In this document: positions 16,809 through 25,113 of the stretch, piece after piece | How positions within the stretch are numbered: the first letter of the stretch is position 1 | Layout: each line of letters starts with the position of its first letter | Source: Opitutaceae bacterium EW11 | GTDB lineage: Bacteria; Verrucomicrobiota; Verrucomicrobiia; Opitutales; Opitutaceae | DNA length: 64,000 nucleotides | Reading direction: 5' to 3' | Assembly: GCA_003054665.1 (NCBI GenBank) | Contig: QAYY01000015.1 | Location: 62,001-126,000 of the forward strand | Made by a program: the position numbers and the translations under genes | The notes under the pieces: generated by a model | Told to the model about the DNA's origin: nothing | Seen by the model: the letters and a program-made list of their open reading frames with translations, nothing else | The model's database searches: none

Positions 16809-18650
16809 TTACGCGGCGTTGGCCTGCTTGTCCGCCTCGGCCGTCTTGGCCGCGGCCTTGGTTTTCGCCTGATGCCGCGCCTCGGTGAGCGCAACGAGCA
16901 GATCGTTCTTCGAGATGCTTCCCAACAGACGCCGCGACTCGGCGTCGCTCACAACGGGCAGGCGCTCGATCTCGTGTTTCGTGAATGCCGCGAGGGCCTC
17001 CGGCATCCCCGTATCGGGCGTGATGAACGGGAACTCCTCGCGCAGGATATCGGTCGCCAGCACGCCGGTCGCGATGTCGGGCTGGCCAAGGAAGGGCTTG
17101 ATGTCGTGGAGCGAGACGACGCCGATGAAACGGCGGTCGGGGCCGGTCACATAGAGGTTGTTGATTCGGCTGCTAATAAAAGCGTTGCAGACCTCCTGGA
17201 AGGTCGCCTCCGGCGCAACGGTGGGCGGATTCGGCCGGAGCAGCTGACCGAGCGAGATCGTCGGCATGCGCAGCTCCGGCTCGTGCTCGGCCTTGCGGCG
17301 CATGAACTCCGCGTAGAGCGATTCGCCCATCTGGCTGCGCCCCGCGAAATACGCGAAGGTGCTGGCGAGCATCAGCGGCAGGATGATGTCGTAGCTCAGC
17401 GTCATCTCGAACAGCAGGATGATCGCCATCACCGGCGCCTGGCTCGCGGCGGCCAGAAATGCGCCCATGCCCACGAGAGCGAACGCCTGCGGATCCGCGG
17501 CGCCCGTCGGCCAGACCTGATGCACGCCGAAGCCGAAGAGATAACCGACGCTCGCGCCCATGAAGAGCGTCGGCGTGAACACGCCGCCGGGCGCCCCGGA
17601 ACCGAAGCTCGCCGCGGTGGCGAAGGCCTTGCACGTCATCAGGAGCAGCAGGGTCTTCCACGCGACGTCGCCCTGAAGAATGGCGAGGGTCACGCTGTAT
17701 CCGTTTCCACATACTTCTGGGTACCAGATGGCCAGCGCTCCGACGATCAGGCCGCCCAGCACCAGTTGCAGCACGAGCGGAAGCCGCAGGCTGCGGAAAC
17801 CTTTCTCCGCCAGCCGGAGCGTGTGCATGAACAGCGGGGCCGCCGACCCGGCGATCAATCCGAGAAGAATGTACGGGCCGATCTCCCACACCGAGTTCAG
17901 CTCGAACGACGGCACGTGATAGAGCGTGGTCGCGTGATAAAGCACGCGGACCGTCAGCGTCGCGATGACGGCCGCGACGACCAACGGCCCGAGGCTCTCC
18001 ATCGCGATCGACCCGAGCACGATCTCGGCGACGAAAAACGCACCGCCGATCGGCGCGTTGTAAGCCGAGGCGATCCCCGCTGCGGCGCCGCAACCGACGA
18101 GCAGACGCAGGCTCGGCACCGGCAGGCGCCGCCAGCGCCCGGTGAGCGAGGCGAGGACGGACGACAGCTGCACCATCGGACCTTCACGGCCGATCGAACC
18201 GCCGCTGGCGATCGCACAGAGCGCCGCCGTGCTTTTCACGATGCTCGTGCGAAACGGCACGCGGCCGTCGCCCAGCGCAATCGCCTCCATGTAGTCGGTG
18301 GTGCTTCCGCCCTTGGTGATGCGCCGGCCGAGAAGCAGGACGACCCCGGCAAGCAGGCCGCCGGCGGCTGGAGTGACGAGCCGCCGCCAATTCGGCATGT
18401 GACCGAAGGACTCGACCATTCCGCCGGGCGAGCCTGTGAGCAGCCAGTGAAGGCCGTCGAGCCCCTCGCGAAACGCGATGGCGGAAAGGCCGCCGAGGAA
18501 CCCCACCAGGCCCGCCCAGAACAGGGTGATCTGCCACTCGCTGGGCGAGATGTGCTCGGCCAGCCAGACCCGTATTCGGAGCAGCCTTACAACACCCTTG
18601 GTCAGCGCGGCAACCGGAGGAGCGGAGTGGAGGCGGTCCAATCCGTTCAT
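16809..18650 (-). CDS. ClC family chloride channel/antiporter with CBS pair
   Basis: A 613-residue anion transporter of the inner membrane. The anion-binding motifs are GSIGREGP (151-158, gating glutamate Glu156) and GAPGGVFTP (352-360). The usual first motif GSGIP is replaced by KGGSTTD (113-119). In the segment NAPIGGAFFVAEI (198-210), the internal-gate proton glutamate of E. coli ClC (Glu203) aligns with Ile210, so H+ coupling may differ. Two CBS domains (about 462-522 and 530-592) form a cytosolic regulatory module. A Lys/Ala-rich tail ends the protein. Its ATG overlaps the stop of the EIIA gene upstream. Confidence 0.93.
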   Translation of the reverse strand: MNGLDRLHSAPPVAALTKGVVRLLRIRVWLAEHISPSEWQITLFWAGLVGFLGGLSAIAFREGLDGLHWLLTGSPGGMVESFGHMPNWRRLVTPAAGGLLAGVVLLLGRRITKGGSTTDYMEAIALGDGRVPFRTSIVKSTAALCAIASGGSIGREGPMVQLSSVLASLTGRWRRLPVPSLRLLVGCGAAAGIASAYNAPIGGAFFVAEIVLGSIAMESLGPLVVAAVIATLTVRVLYHATTLYHVPSFELNSVWEIGPYILLGLIAGSAAPLFMHTLRLAEKGFRSLRLPLVLQLVLGGLIVGALAIWYPEVCGNGYSVTLAILQGDVAWKTLLLLMTCKAFATAASFGSGAPGGVFTPTLFMGASVGYLFGFGVHQVWPTGAADPQAFALVGMGAFLAAASQAPVMAIILLFEMTLSYDIILPLMLASTFAYFAGRSQMGESLYAEFMRRKAEHEPELRMPTISLGQLLRPNPPTVAPEATFQEVCNAFISSRINNLYVTGPDRRFIGVVSLHDIKPFLGQPDIATGVLATDILREEFPFITPDTGMPEALAAFTKHEIERLPVVSDAESRRLLGSISKNDLLVALTEARHQAKTKAAAKTAEADKQANAA

Positions 18651-19099
18651 GCGGCCGCCCGATCCTCCAGCAGCCGGGCAAACTCATCGGAGGTGCCGGC
18701 GGTCAGCAGGCGGCTCCGGGTCGCCGGGTCGCGCAAGCGCGAGGCGAGCGCCGCAAGGACGCGCAGGTACTCGGCCGCCCTCTCCTTCGGCGTCAGGATC
18801 AGAAAAACCAGCCGCACCGATTGGTGCTTCTCGTCGAACGGGACGCCGTTCACATGCCGTCCGCCGGCGATCACCAGGCGTTTCACCGCGCCCGTCCGCG
18901 CGTGCGGGACCGCCACGGTTTCGTCGAGCGCGACGGATCCGGCCGCCTGCCGCGCCACTAGATCAACCCATGCCTGCTTCGAATCCAGCACCAGCGAGGA
19001 ATTCCTCAGCGGATCAAACAGCTCCCGCACAACGGCTTCCATCGTAGAACCGGTCAGGGAAACGGTGGTGAAATCGAGCGGCGGCAGCGTGAAGGCCAT
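18647..19099 (-). CDS. PTS EIIA (fructose/nitrogen type) protein
   Basis: A 150-residue EIIA domain of the mannitol/fructose/Ntr class. The phosphorylatable histidine is His66 in ETVAVPHAR, and the later 'LLVFLILTPK' strand with 'E-YLRVLAALASRLRD' fits the second half of the fold. No EIIB or EIIC is nearby, so a regulatory role is more likely than sugar uptake. Its stop overlaps the ClC start (ATGA), a strong sign that the two proteins work together. ATG at 19099 is chosen over an upstream start because the fold begins here. Confidence 0.85.
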   Translation of the reverse strand: MAFTLPPLDFTTVSLTGSTMEAVVRELFDPLRNSSLVLDSKQAWVDLVARQAAGSVALDETVAVPHARTGAVKRLVIAGGRHVNGVPFDEKHQSVRLVFLILTPKERAAEYLRVLAALASRLRDPATRSRLLTAGTSDEFARLLEDRAAA

Positions 19100-19271
19100 G
19101 GTTATAAAAGCATCGTCGCGAGGATTTGCCGGACAGCAACCGGCAAGCGGCGCTTTGTTGCAGTGCGCCACAGACCCTTCGGCCCGCCGGTGGTGCCGAA
19201 GGCCGCTGCGTCGGGCCGCGAACAGCCTCCGACCAGGAGGAGCGCGGGACGGACGCCCAGCAGGCGGAGCT

Positions 19272-22200
19272 TCAGGTGTCGAGCACCTGTCGAACGCGCT
19301 GGAGCAACGTCATCGGCGTAAACGGCTTGTCGAGCAGCGGGGCCCCGCTGAGGTCGCCACCGAGCCGGCCCAAGGCGTCGTCGGTATAGCCCGACATGAA
19401 AAGCACCTTGATCCGCGGATACGCCTCATGCACCCGCTGGGCCAGCTCGGGGCCGCTCCAGTCCGGCATCACGACGTCTGTCAGCAGGAGATCGATACGG
19501 CCTTCCCGTTCCTGGCAGAGCCGAAACGCGGCCTGCCCGTCGGTGGAGGCGATGACGTTAAAACCTTGCTGGAGCAGGATTCGCTCGGCCACGCGCAGGA
19601 CGAGTTCGTTGTCCTCCACCATGAGAATCGTCTCCTTGCCGCGGGGCAGTTCGAAGGGTGACGCGGAGGAGGACTTCACGTCGCTCGCCGCGCTGACGAT
19701 CGGCAGGAAGATTTCGAACGTCGTGCCCTGGTCGACTTTGCTCGCGCACGCGATGTGGCCGGCGCTCTGCTTGACGATGCCGTAGACCGTCGAAAGCCCG
19801 AGGCCGGTGCCCTTGCCCACGCCTTTGGTGGTGAAAAACGGTTCGAAGAGGTGCGACTGCACCTCCTCGCTCATGCCGATCCCTGTATCCGTGACGCGGA
19901 GACTGATGTAGGCGCCGGGGGAAAGCTCCACGGTCTCCCGCGCCTTGATTTCGTCGACCGTCACGCCGCGGGTCTCGATCAGGAGCCGGCCGCCGCGCGG
20001 CATCGCATCCCGGGCGTTGACCACGAGATTGAGCAGCACCTGCTCGAGCTGGCCCGGATCCGCCTTCACCCGGCCGAGGCGCGGAGTGAGCACCAAGCTC
20101 AGGTGGATGTTTTCGCCGATGAGGCGACGGAACATCTGCTCGAGGCCGCCGACGACTTGATTCACGTCCAGCTCCTTCGGCTGGATCATCTGCTTTCGGC
20201 TGAACGCGAGCAGTTGACGGGTCAAAGCCGCCGCCCGTCGGCCCGCCTCGCGAATCTCCCGCGCCGCCGCCTGGATGTCCGGCGTGGCCGCCGGATCCTC
20301 CAGAACCAGATCGCTGCATCCCACGATCGCGGTCAGCAGGTTGTTGAAATCGTGCGCGACGCCGCCGGCGAGCTGGCCGATGGCCTCCATCTTCTGCGAC
20401 TGCCGGAGCTGTTGCTCCAGGCGCATGCGCGCCTCTTCACCCGCCTTGCGCTCGGAGATTTCCTTTTCCAGCCGCGCGTTGGTCTCCGTCAGGGCCGCCG
20501 TGCGCTCGCCGACCAGTTGCTCGAGGTACTCTCGGTATTTCAGCAGTTCCTGCTCGGCCCGAGTACGTTCCTCGACTTCGCGCTGAAGGCGCTGCGTGCG
20601 CTCCGCCACGAGCCGCTCGAGTTCGTGCTCCCTCGCGCGCAGCCGACGCACCCGGAGGCGGTGCAGGCCGTACGCGGACGCGCCGAGCACCGTCGCGGCA
20701 GAAGCGTAGAACCACCACGTCTGGTAGAAATGCGGACGCAGGACGAAGGAGAAAGTCGCGCCGGTTTCGTTCCAAACCCCGTCGTTGTTGCAAGCGACGA
20801 CGTGGAAGCGGTATTCGCCCGGGCTAAGGCGCGTGTAATACGCCGTGCGGCGACTGCCGGCTTCGATCCAGTTCTTGTCGTAGCCTTCGAGCCGATACCG
20901 AAACCTGACGCGCTCGGGGATCAGGAGGCTGAGCGCGGTATAATGCAGCTCGAGGTTGCTCGTGCCCGCCGGCAACACCACCCGCGAGGACGCAGGCACC
21001 ACGCGATTGTTGGCCAGCACTTCCTCGACCACGACCTGCGGGGCGAGGCCGTTGCGCACGATCCTGTCCGGGTGGAGAATCACCAATCCCTTCACCGTGG
21101 TGAAAAGGAGCCGCCCGTCGGCGCAGCGGAAAGCCGCCGGCTGATGGGAGGTGCCGACGGACTCGTCGGCGCGCATTCCGTCCGCCGTGGTGAAGACGAC
21201 CGGATTCACCGTCGCCTGGCGCCCGTCCGCGACGCGATCGAGGTCGAGCCGGCCGACTCGCACGATGCCCTTACCCGTGCTCATCCAGAGATTGTTCCCC
21301 TTGTCCGTGACGATGCCGGCGACCGCCTGGACGTTCAGCCCCTGCGCCCGGTCGTATTTGACCACCTGGCCGTCTCTCATCCGGTATCTGAATACGCCGG
21401 TCGTGCGGGGGCTGGCCAGCCAGAGGTAACCGATGCCGTCGTCGTAGAGGACATGGATCTGTTCACGGAGGGGACAGGCCACCGCCTCCTCGGGCGGCTT
21501 GCCCTTCGGCACGCAGTACAGACCGGCGGACATCGCGAACCAGAGGTTTCCCTGCGCGTCGCGATGGATGGCGTAGACGTAGCGCACGTTCGAGCGCCCC
21601 GGTTCGTCGACGAGCTTCAGGTCGTAGGGCGAAATGGCGCCGTCGCGGAACCGGTGGATGTTGAGGTCGGACGTGGCGAAGATCAGGCCCTGGTCGTCCT
21701 CGCAGATCGCGGGAACGTGCAGATGCCACGGCGCATCGCGGCCGGTGTACGTGGTGAAGCGCCGGTCCTTGAACCGGCTCAGGCCCGCGCTCGTGCCGAA
21801 CCAGACGGAACCGTCGCTGCTCTCGAACGGCGCGCTCGCGGCGTTGCCGCCGAGGCCGTCGGCCATCGTGTAGCGCAGCACCGAATCGCCAAAGATCCGG
21901 GTCACGCCGTTCAACTCGCCCGTGGCAAAAATGCTGCCGTCGCGAGTCTCGATCGCGGCGAGCAAGGCATTCGTCGCCATGCCGTCGTAGGTCGTCATCG
22001 TGACCAGGGGCGTGTCGCGGAGACGATCGAGGCCGCTTCGGGTGCTGATCCAGAGGCTGCCTTCGCGGTCCTCGAAAAGAGCCTGGATGCTTAGGTCGCT
22101 CAGCCCCGTCGCCGTCGTCAGGTTGGACCACCGGCCGCCGGCGAGTCGGTACAATCCGGCGCCGTCCGTGCCCATCCAGAGATTGCCGTCGCGGTCCTGC

Positions 22201-23069
22201 AGAAGGGAGGTGATGGAGATGTCGCTGAAACGTTCGGTCTCGCTGTCGCGGACCAGACGCCCGCCGGTGAGCTTGTAGAGACGGTTGCGCGTCCCGACCC
22301 AAACCGTCCCGTTTCGGTCCTCGGCGACAGCGTTGATGGAATTCATCAGCAGGGCGTTGTCCGCCCCGTCGGGCATGACGATCTGGAGCGGCACCGTGGC
22401 GCGAATCGCGGGACCGTTGTATCCATTCGAATACAACAGAAACGAGCCGTTCGAATATCGATAGAGGCCGCTGCCCGTCGCGAACCAGATCTGCCCCTTG
22501 CTATCCTCCAGCGCCGAGGTGACCCAGCCGCAGCCGGTGACCATGTACTCCAGCTTGTCGCCGGCATACCGGAAAATGTGGTTGTCGGTCCCGATCCAGG
22601 TGGAGCCGTCGGAAGCCGCAAAGACCATGCGGTCGATTCCGTCCGGCACCTGGCCGCGTTTCGCCGCGTCGGTGAAGACTCCTTCGCTTCCGAGCAGGGT
22701 TCGCGTCGCCGTGCGGACGAGGAGCTTGCCGTCCTTGGTCATGCCCAGCGCGCGGATCGGCTCGGTCACCGTCTCTCCGCCGACTACCGGATCCACCCGC
22801 ATGAACCGCACGCCGTCGAAACGCACCAGGCCGTCGGCCGAACGCATCCAGATATAGCCGTCCGCCAGCTGATAGAGGCTGTAAATGGCACCGCTCGGAA
22901 GACCGTTCTGGTGATTCCAACGATCGTGCCCGTACTGGGTGATCAGCCGTCCCGAATCCAGCGCACAGAGGGGCTGTATCCATCCCGCCACACAAGCCAG
23001 CCAAACCAAGAATCCGAGCCGCGTCGGAGTCCGGTACAAATGCAGCCGGCTAGGGGTACCGGTGATCAT
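19272..23069 (-). CDS. hybrid histidine kinase/response regulator with propeller sensor
   Basis: A 1265-residue membrane sensor. A signal/anchor (17-35) is followed by a periplasmic two-component propeller of ~14 short repeats (about 45-700) and a Y_Y_Y domain (about 705-775, ending near 'FSFVLRPHFYQTWW'). A transmembrane helix (~780-800) and a coiled coil (LRAREHELERLVAERTQRL onwards) come next. The kinase has its H-box at HDFNN (His near 906), then the HATPase. A C-terminal receiver (about 1140-1262) has the phospho-acceptor Asp near 1198 in LLTDVVMP. There is no DNA-binding output domain. In Bacteroidetes-like systems such propellers sense glycan fragments; the ligand here is unknown. It is divergent from the sigma/FecR/receptor genes. 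Confidence 0.93.
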   Translation of the reverse strand: MITGTPSRLHLYRTPTRLGFLVWLACVAGWIQPLCALDSGRLITQYGHDRWNHQNGLPSGAIYSLYQLADGYIWMRSADGLVRFDGVRFMRVDPVVGGETVTEPIRALGMTKDGKLLVRTATRTLLGSEGVFTDAAKRGQVPDGIDRMVFAASDGSTWIGTDNHIFRYAGDKLEYMVTGCGWVTSALEDSKGQIWFATGSGLYRYSNGSFLLYSNGYNGPAIRATVPLQIVMPDGADNALLMNSINAVAEDRNGTVWVGTRNRLYKLTGGRLVRDSETERFSDISITSLLQDRDGNLWMGTDGAGLYRLAGGRWSNLTTATGLSDLSIQALFEDREGSLWISTRSGLDRLRDTPLVTMTTYDGMATNALLAAIETRDGSIFATGELNGVTRIFGDSVLRYTMADGLGGNAASAPFESSDGSVWFGTSAGLSRFKDRRFTTYTGRDAPWHLHVPAICEDDQGLIFATSDLNIHRFRDGAISPYDLKLVDEPGRSNVRYVYAIHRDAQGNLWFAMSAGLYCVPKGKPPEEAVACPLREQIHVLYDDGIGYLWLASPRTTGVFRYRMRDGQVVKYDRAQGLNVQAVAGIVTDKGNNLWMSTGKGIVRVGRLDLDRVADGRQATVNPVVFTTADGMRADESVGTSHQPAAFRCADGRLLFTTVKGLVILHPDRIVRNGLAPQVVVEEVLANNRVVPASSRVVLPAGTSNLELHYTALSLLIPERVRFRYRLEGYDKNWIEAGSRRTAYYTRLSPGEYRFHVVACNNDGVWNETGATFSFVLRPHFYQTWWFYASAATVLGASAYGLHRLRVRRLRAREHELERLVAERTQRLQREVEERTRAEQELLKYREYLEQLVGERTAALTETNARLEKEISERKAGEEARMRLEQQLRQSQKMEAIGQLAGGVAHDFNNLLTAIVGCSDLVLEDPAATPDIQAAAREIREAGRRAAALTRQLLAFSRKQMIQPKELDVNQVVGGLEQMFRRLIGENIHLSLVLTPRLGRVKADPGQLEQVLLNLVVNARDAMPRGGRLLIETRGVTVDEIKARETVELSPGAYISLRVTDTGIGMSEEVQSHLFEPFFTTKGVGKGTGLGLSTVYGIVKQSAGHIACASKVDQGTTFEIFLPIVSAASDVKSSSASPFELPRGKETILMVEDNELVLRVAERILLQQGFNVIASTDGQAAFRLCQEREGRIDLLLTDVVMPDWSGPELAQRVHEAYPRIKVLFMSGYTDDALGRLGGDLSGAPLLDKPFTPMTLLQRVRQVLDT

Positions 23070-23516
23070 GTCGTTTGTACTGTATCGGCCTATCCTTCGG
23101 TAAGTTAATTAGCAAGATTGGCGGCACACAGAAACTGACAGGCGGCCGGATTTTGCTGCGGGCCGCCATTCCGGGTGAGCGACTGCAATGAGCCGCGGCC
23201 CTCGGAGCTCAGCTCATGCGCAGGCCAACCGTGCGGTCCCGGAGGTGGTTCGCCGAAACCGACGACTCTCCTGCCGGATTTCGGCCGCCTGATTCGTCCG
23301 CCTCGAATCTGCAACTGCCTATCGTCAGCCTTGCAGGCAAAAGGATTGCCCGGTTGGGTCGAGCGGTGCGCAGAAGTCTTTTCACGCGGCGAGTAGCGGG
23401 TCACTTGGGGTGCGTTGTCATCCAGAAGTGGTGTGAAGCTCCTTTCGCCTACTGTTCCGTCCCACTTCGAAGCCCCGCCGGACGCCGGCTGGGCGTCGGC
23501 TGCACCGGCTGCAATC
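23070..23516. other. 447-bp divergent intergenic region
   Basis: This is the gap between the hybrid kinase and the ECF sigma gene. It holds a hairpin with arms GGCGGCC and GGCCGCC at about 23141-23166 and a short AT-rich patch (23090-23115) next to the kinase start that is the likely kinase promoter area. I see no reading frame here with a recognisable product and no clear sigma-70 or ECF promoter pair. Confidence 0.4.
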
Positions 23517-24083
23517 ATGTCTGAAGAGCCGCCGCAACCGAAAGATTTTACGAGCCTGTATCGGGCTACGCTGGCCCCGCTGCGTCGCTATTTGTCGCGC
23601 CTGCTGGGCAATTCGGCCGAGGCGCAGGACGTGGCCCACGACGCCTACATGCGCGTGTACCCGGCTCTGAACGAGAATCGCGCGGAGCGCCCCGAGGCGC
23701 TCCTCTACGTGACGGCTCGCCGGCTCGCGATCAATCGTTTGAAGCGCCGCACGATCGCTCCGATCTCGACCGATTCGGCCGACATCGAGGCCGCCGCCTC
23801 GTCCGCACCGACGGTTGAACAGCAGGTGATGGCCCGCCAGGAATTGGGGATGCTTGAAAAAGCGATCGCGGAGCTTCCGGAGGGATGCCGCACCGTTCTG
23901 CTCCTGCGGAAAATCGAACTTTTGTCCCACGCCGAAATCTCGGAACGACTCGGCATCGCCATCAGCACAGTGGAAAAACAGCACGCCCGGGCACTCCGGC
24001 TGCTCCGCGCAGCCCTGCCGCCCGAGAGCATCCGCCGACCTTTTTCCGGCGGCGACACGCCGGCAACGGAGGTGCAATCATGA
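23517..24083 (+). CDS. FecI-type ECF RNA polymerase sigma factor
   Basis: A 188-residue ECF sigma factor. Region 2 carries 'GNSAEAQDVAHDAYMRVYP' and 'ALLYVTARRLAINRLKRR'. Region 4 carries 'IAELPEGCRTVLLLRKIELLSHAEISERLGIAISTVEKQHARALRLLR', the FecI pattern. Its stop overlaps the FecR start (ATGA). With FecR and an STN-bearing receptor next to it, this is a cell-surface signalling set. The receptor senses a ligand outside, FecR transmits, and this factor transcribes target genes, probably the receptor itself. ATG at 23517 is preferred over a start 102 bases upstream. Confidence 0.9.
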   Translation: MSEEPPQPKDFTSLYRATLAPLRRYLSRLLGNSAEAQDVAHDAYMRVYPALNENRAERPEALLYVTARRLAINRLKRRTIAPISTDSADIEAAASSAPTVEQQVMARQELGMLEKAIAELPEGCRTVLLLRKIELLSHAEISERLGIAISTVEKQHARALRLLRAALPPESIRRPFSGGDTPATEVQS

Positions 24084-25069
24084 CCGCCTCTCGCAAACCT
24101 TTCAGCCCGGAAGCGGAAGACCAGGCGGCCCTCTGGGCGGCCCGGCTCGAAGGCGGACAACTCAGCGCCGACGACCGCAACGAACTCGACGCATGGCTCG
24201 CCAAGGATCCGGCGCATCGGGCCCTGCTTTCCGAATACTGCCAGTTCTCGGCCGATCTCGAGGAGCAGCTCCCGCAACTCGTAGCCGCCGGGCGGATGGC
24301 AATGCCCGCGGAAAATCCGAAGCCACGTCGCCGCGTCGCCTGGTGGGCGGCCTCCGCCGGCCTGGCTGCGGCAGCCGCCGTCGCGTTCGCGTTTTTTGTG
24401 GTTCAGCGCCCGCCGGCGGAGCAAAACGTCGCCACCGCCGTCGCCCAGCGCGAAGCCATGACGCTCGCCGACGGCAGCCAAATCGAGCTCAACGCCCGCA
24501 CCGCGCTCGTCGTGGAACAGAGCCGTTCGGAACGGCACGTGCGCCTCGTCGATGGAGAAGCCTTCTTTAAGGTGAGCAAGGACAAGTCGCGGCCCTTCAT
24601 TGTCGAAACGCCGACGGGCTCCGTCCGCGTGACGGGAACAAGCTTCAACGTCCGCGCCGAAAACGCGTCCGCACTCGAAGTGACCGTCGTCGAAGGTTCC
24701 GTGCAGGTGCGCCCCGCCGGCGCCGGTTCGCAACCCGTGCCGATCGGCCCCCGCGACCGGCTTGTCCTCGGCCCCAACGGCGTATCCGTGGTGTCCCTCT
24801 CCGCCGGCAGCCTGGAAGACACGCTGGCGTGGCGCCAGGGGCAGGTGGTCTTCGACGGCGTGCCGCTCGACGAAGCGCTCGCCAAGTTCGCCCGGTACCA
24901 CGGACGCACCATCACGGTGAGCAAAGGCGCAGCCAAGCTCCGCGTCGGAGGCCGCTTCAGTCTCGACGATTTGGAAGGGTTTTTCGCCGCCATCGAGGAA
25001 GCGTTGCACGTCCGGGTGATTCACGAAGCCAACGGCTCCATTCGAGTAACCCTGCCGACCGAAAGCTGA
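24080..25069 (+). CDS. FecR family anti-sigma/signal transducer
   Basis: A 329-residue inner membrane protein. The N-terminal cytoplasmic anti-sigma part contains 'AALWAARLEGGQLSADDRNELDAWLAKDPAHRALL' (DUF4880 type). One transmembrane helix lies at about 88-107, and the periplasmic FecR domain is at about 115-215 (ADGSQIELNART, VRLVDGEAFFKV, VTGTSFNVRA). The C-terminal part (about 265-329, FDGVPLDEALAKFARYHGRTI) is a DUF4974/STN-like domain. It should relay receptor status to the sigma factor. Start overlaps the sigma stop. Confidence 0.92.
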   Translation: MTASRKPFSPEAEDQAALWAARLEGGQLSADDRNELDAWLAKDPAHRALLSEYCQFSADLEEQLPQLVAAGRMAMPAENPKPRRRVAWWAASAGLAAAAAVAFAFFVVQRPPAEQNVATAVAQREAMTLADGSQIELNARTALVVEQSRSERHVRLVDGEAFFKVSKDKSRPFIVETPTGSVRVTGTSFNVRAENASALEVTVVEGSVQVRPAGAGSQPVPIGPRDRLVLGPNGVSVVSLSAGSLEDTLAWRQGQVVFDGVPLDEALAKFARYHGRTITVSKGAAKLRVGGRFSLDDLEGFFAAIEEALHVRVIHEANGSIRVTLPTES

Positions 25070-25113
25070 TTCACTTTCGGCGACGGCCATGAGAGGCTCG
25101 GCACCCCCCCGGC

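Noticed and set aside
16263-19661. A plus-strand open frame of more than 1100 codons
   Set aside because: It runs antisense to the ClC, EIIA and hybrid kinase genes, is dominated by Arg, Pro and His, and has no recognisable domain. Long antisense frames are expected at this GC content.
19755-22094. A plus-strand open frame of ~780 codons inside the hybrid kinase
   Set aside because: Shadow of the kinase gene, whose domains account for the whole region.
23105-23518. A minus-strand 137-codon frame in the 447-bp divergent gap
   Set aside because: No motif, poor composition, and it overlaps the sigma factor start. Considered noncoding.
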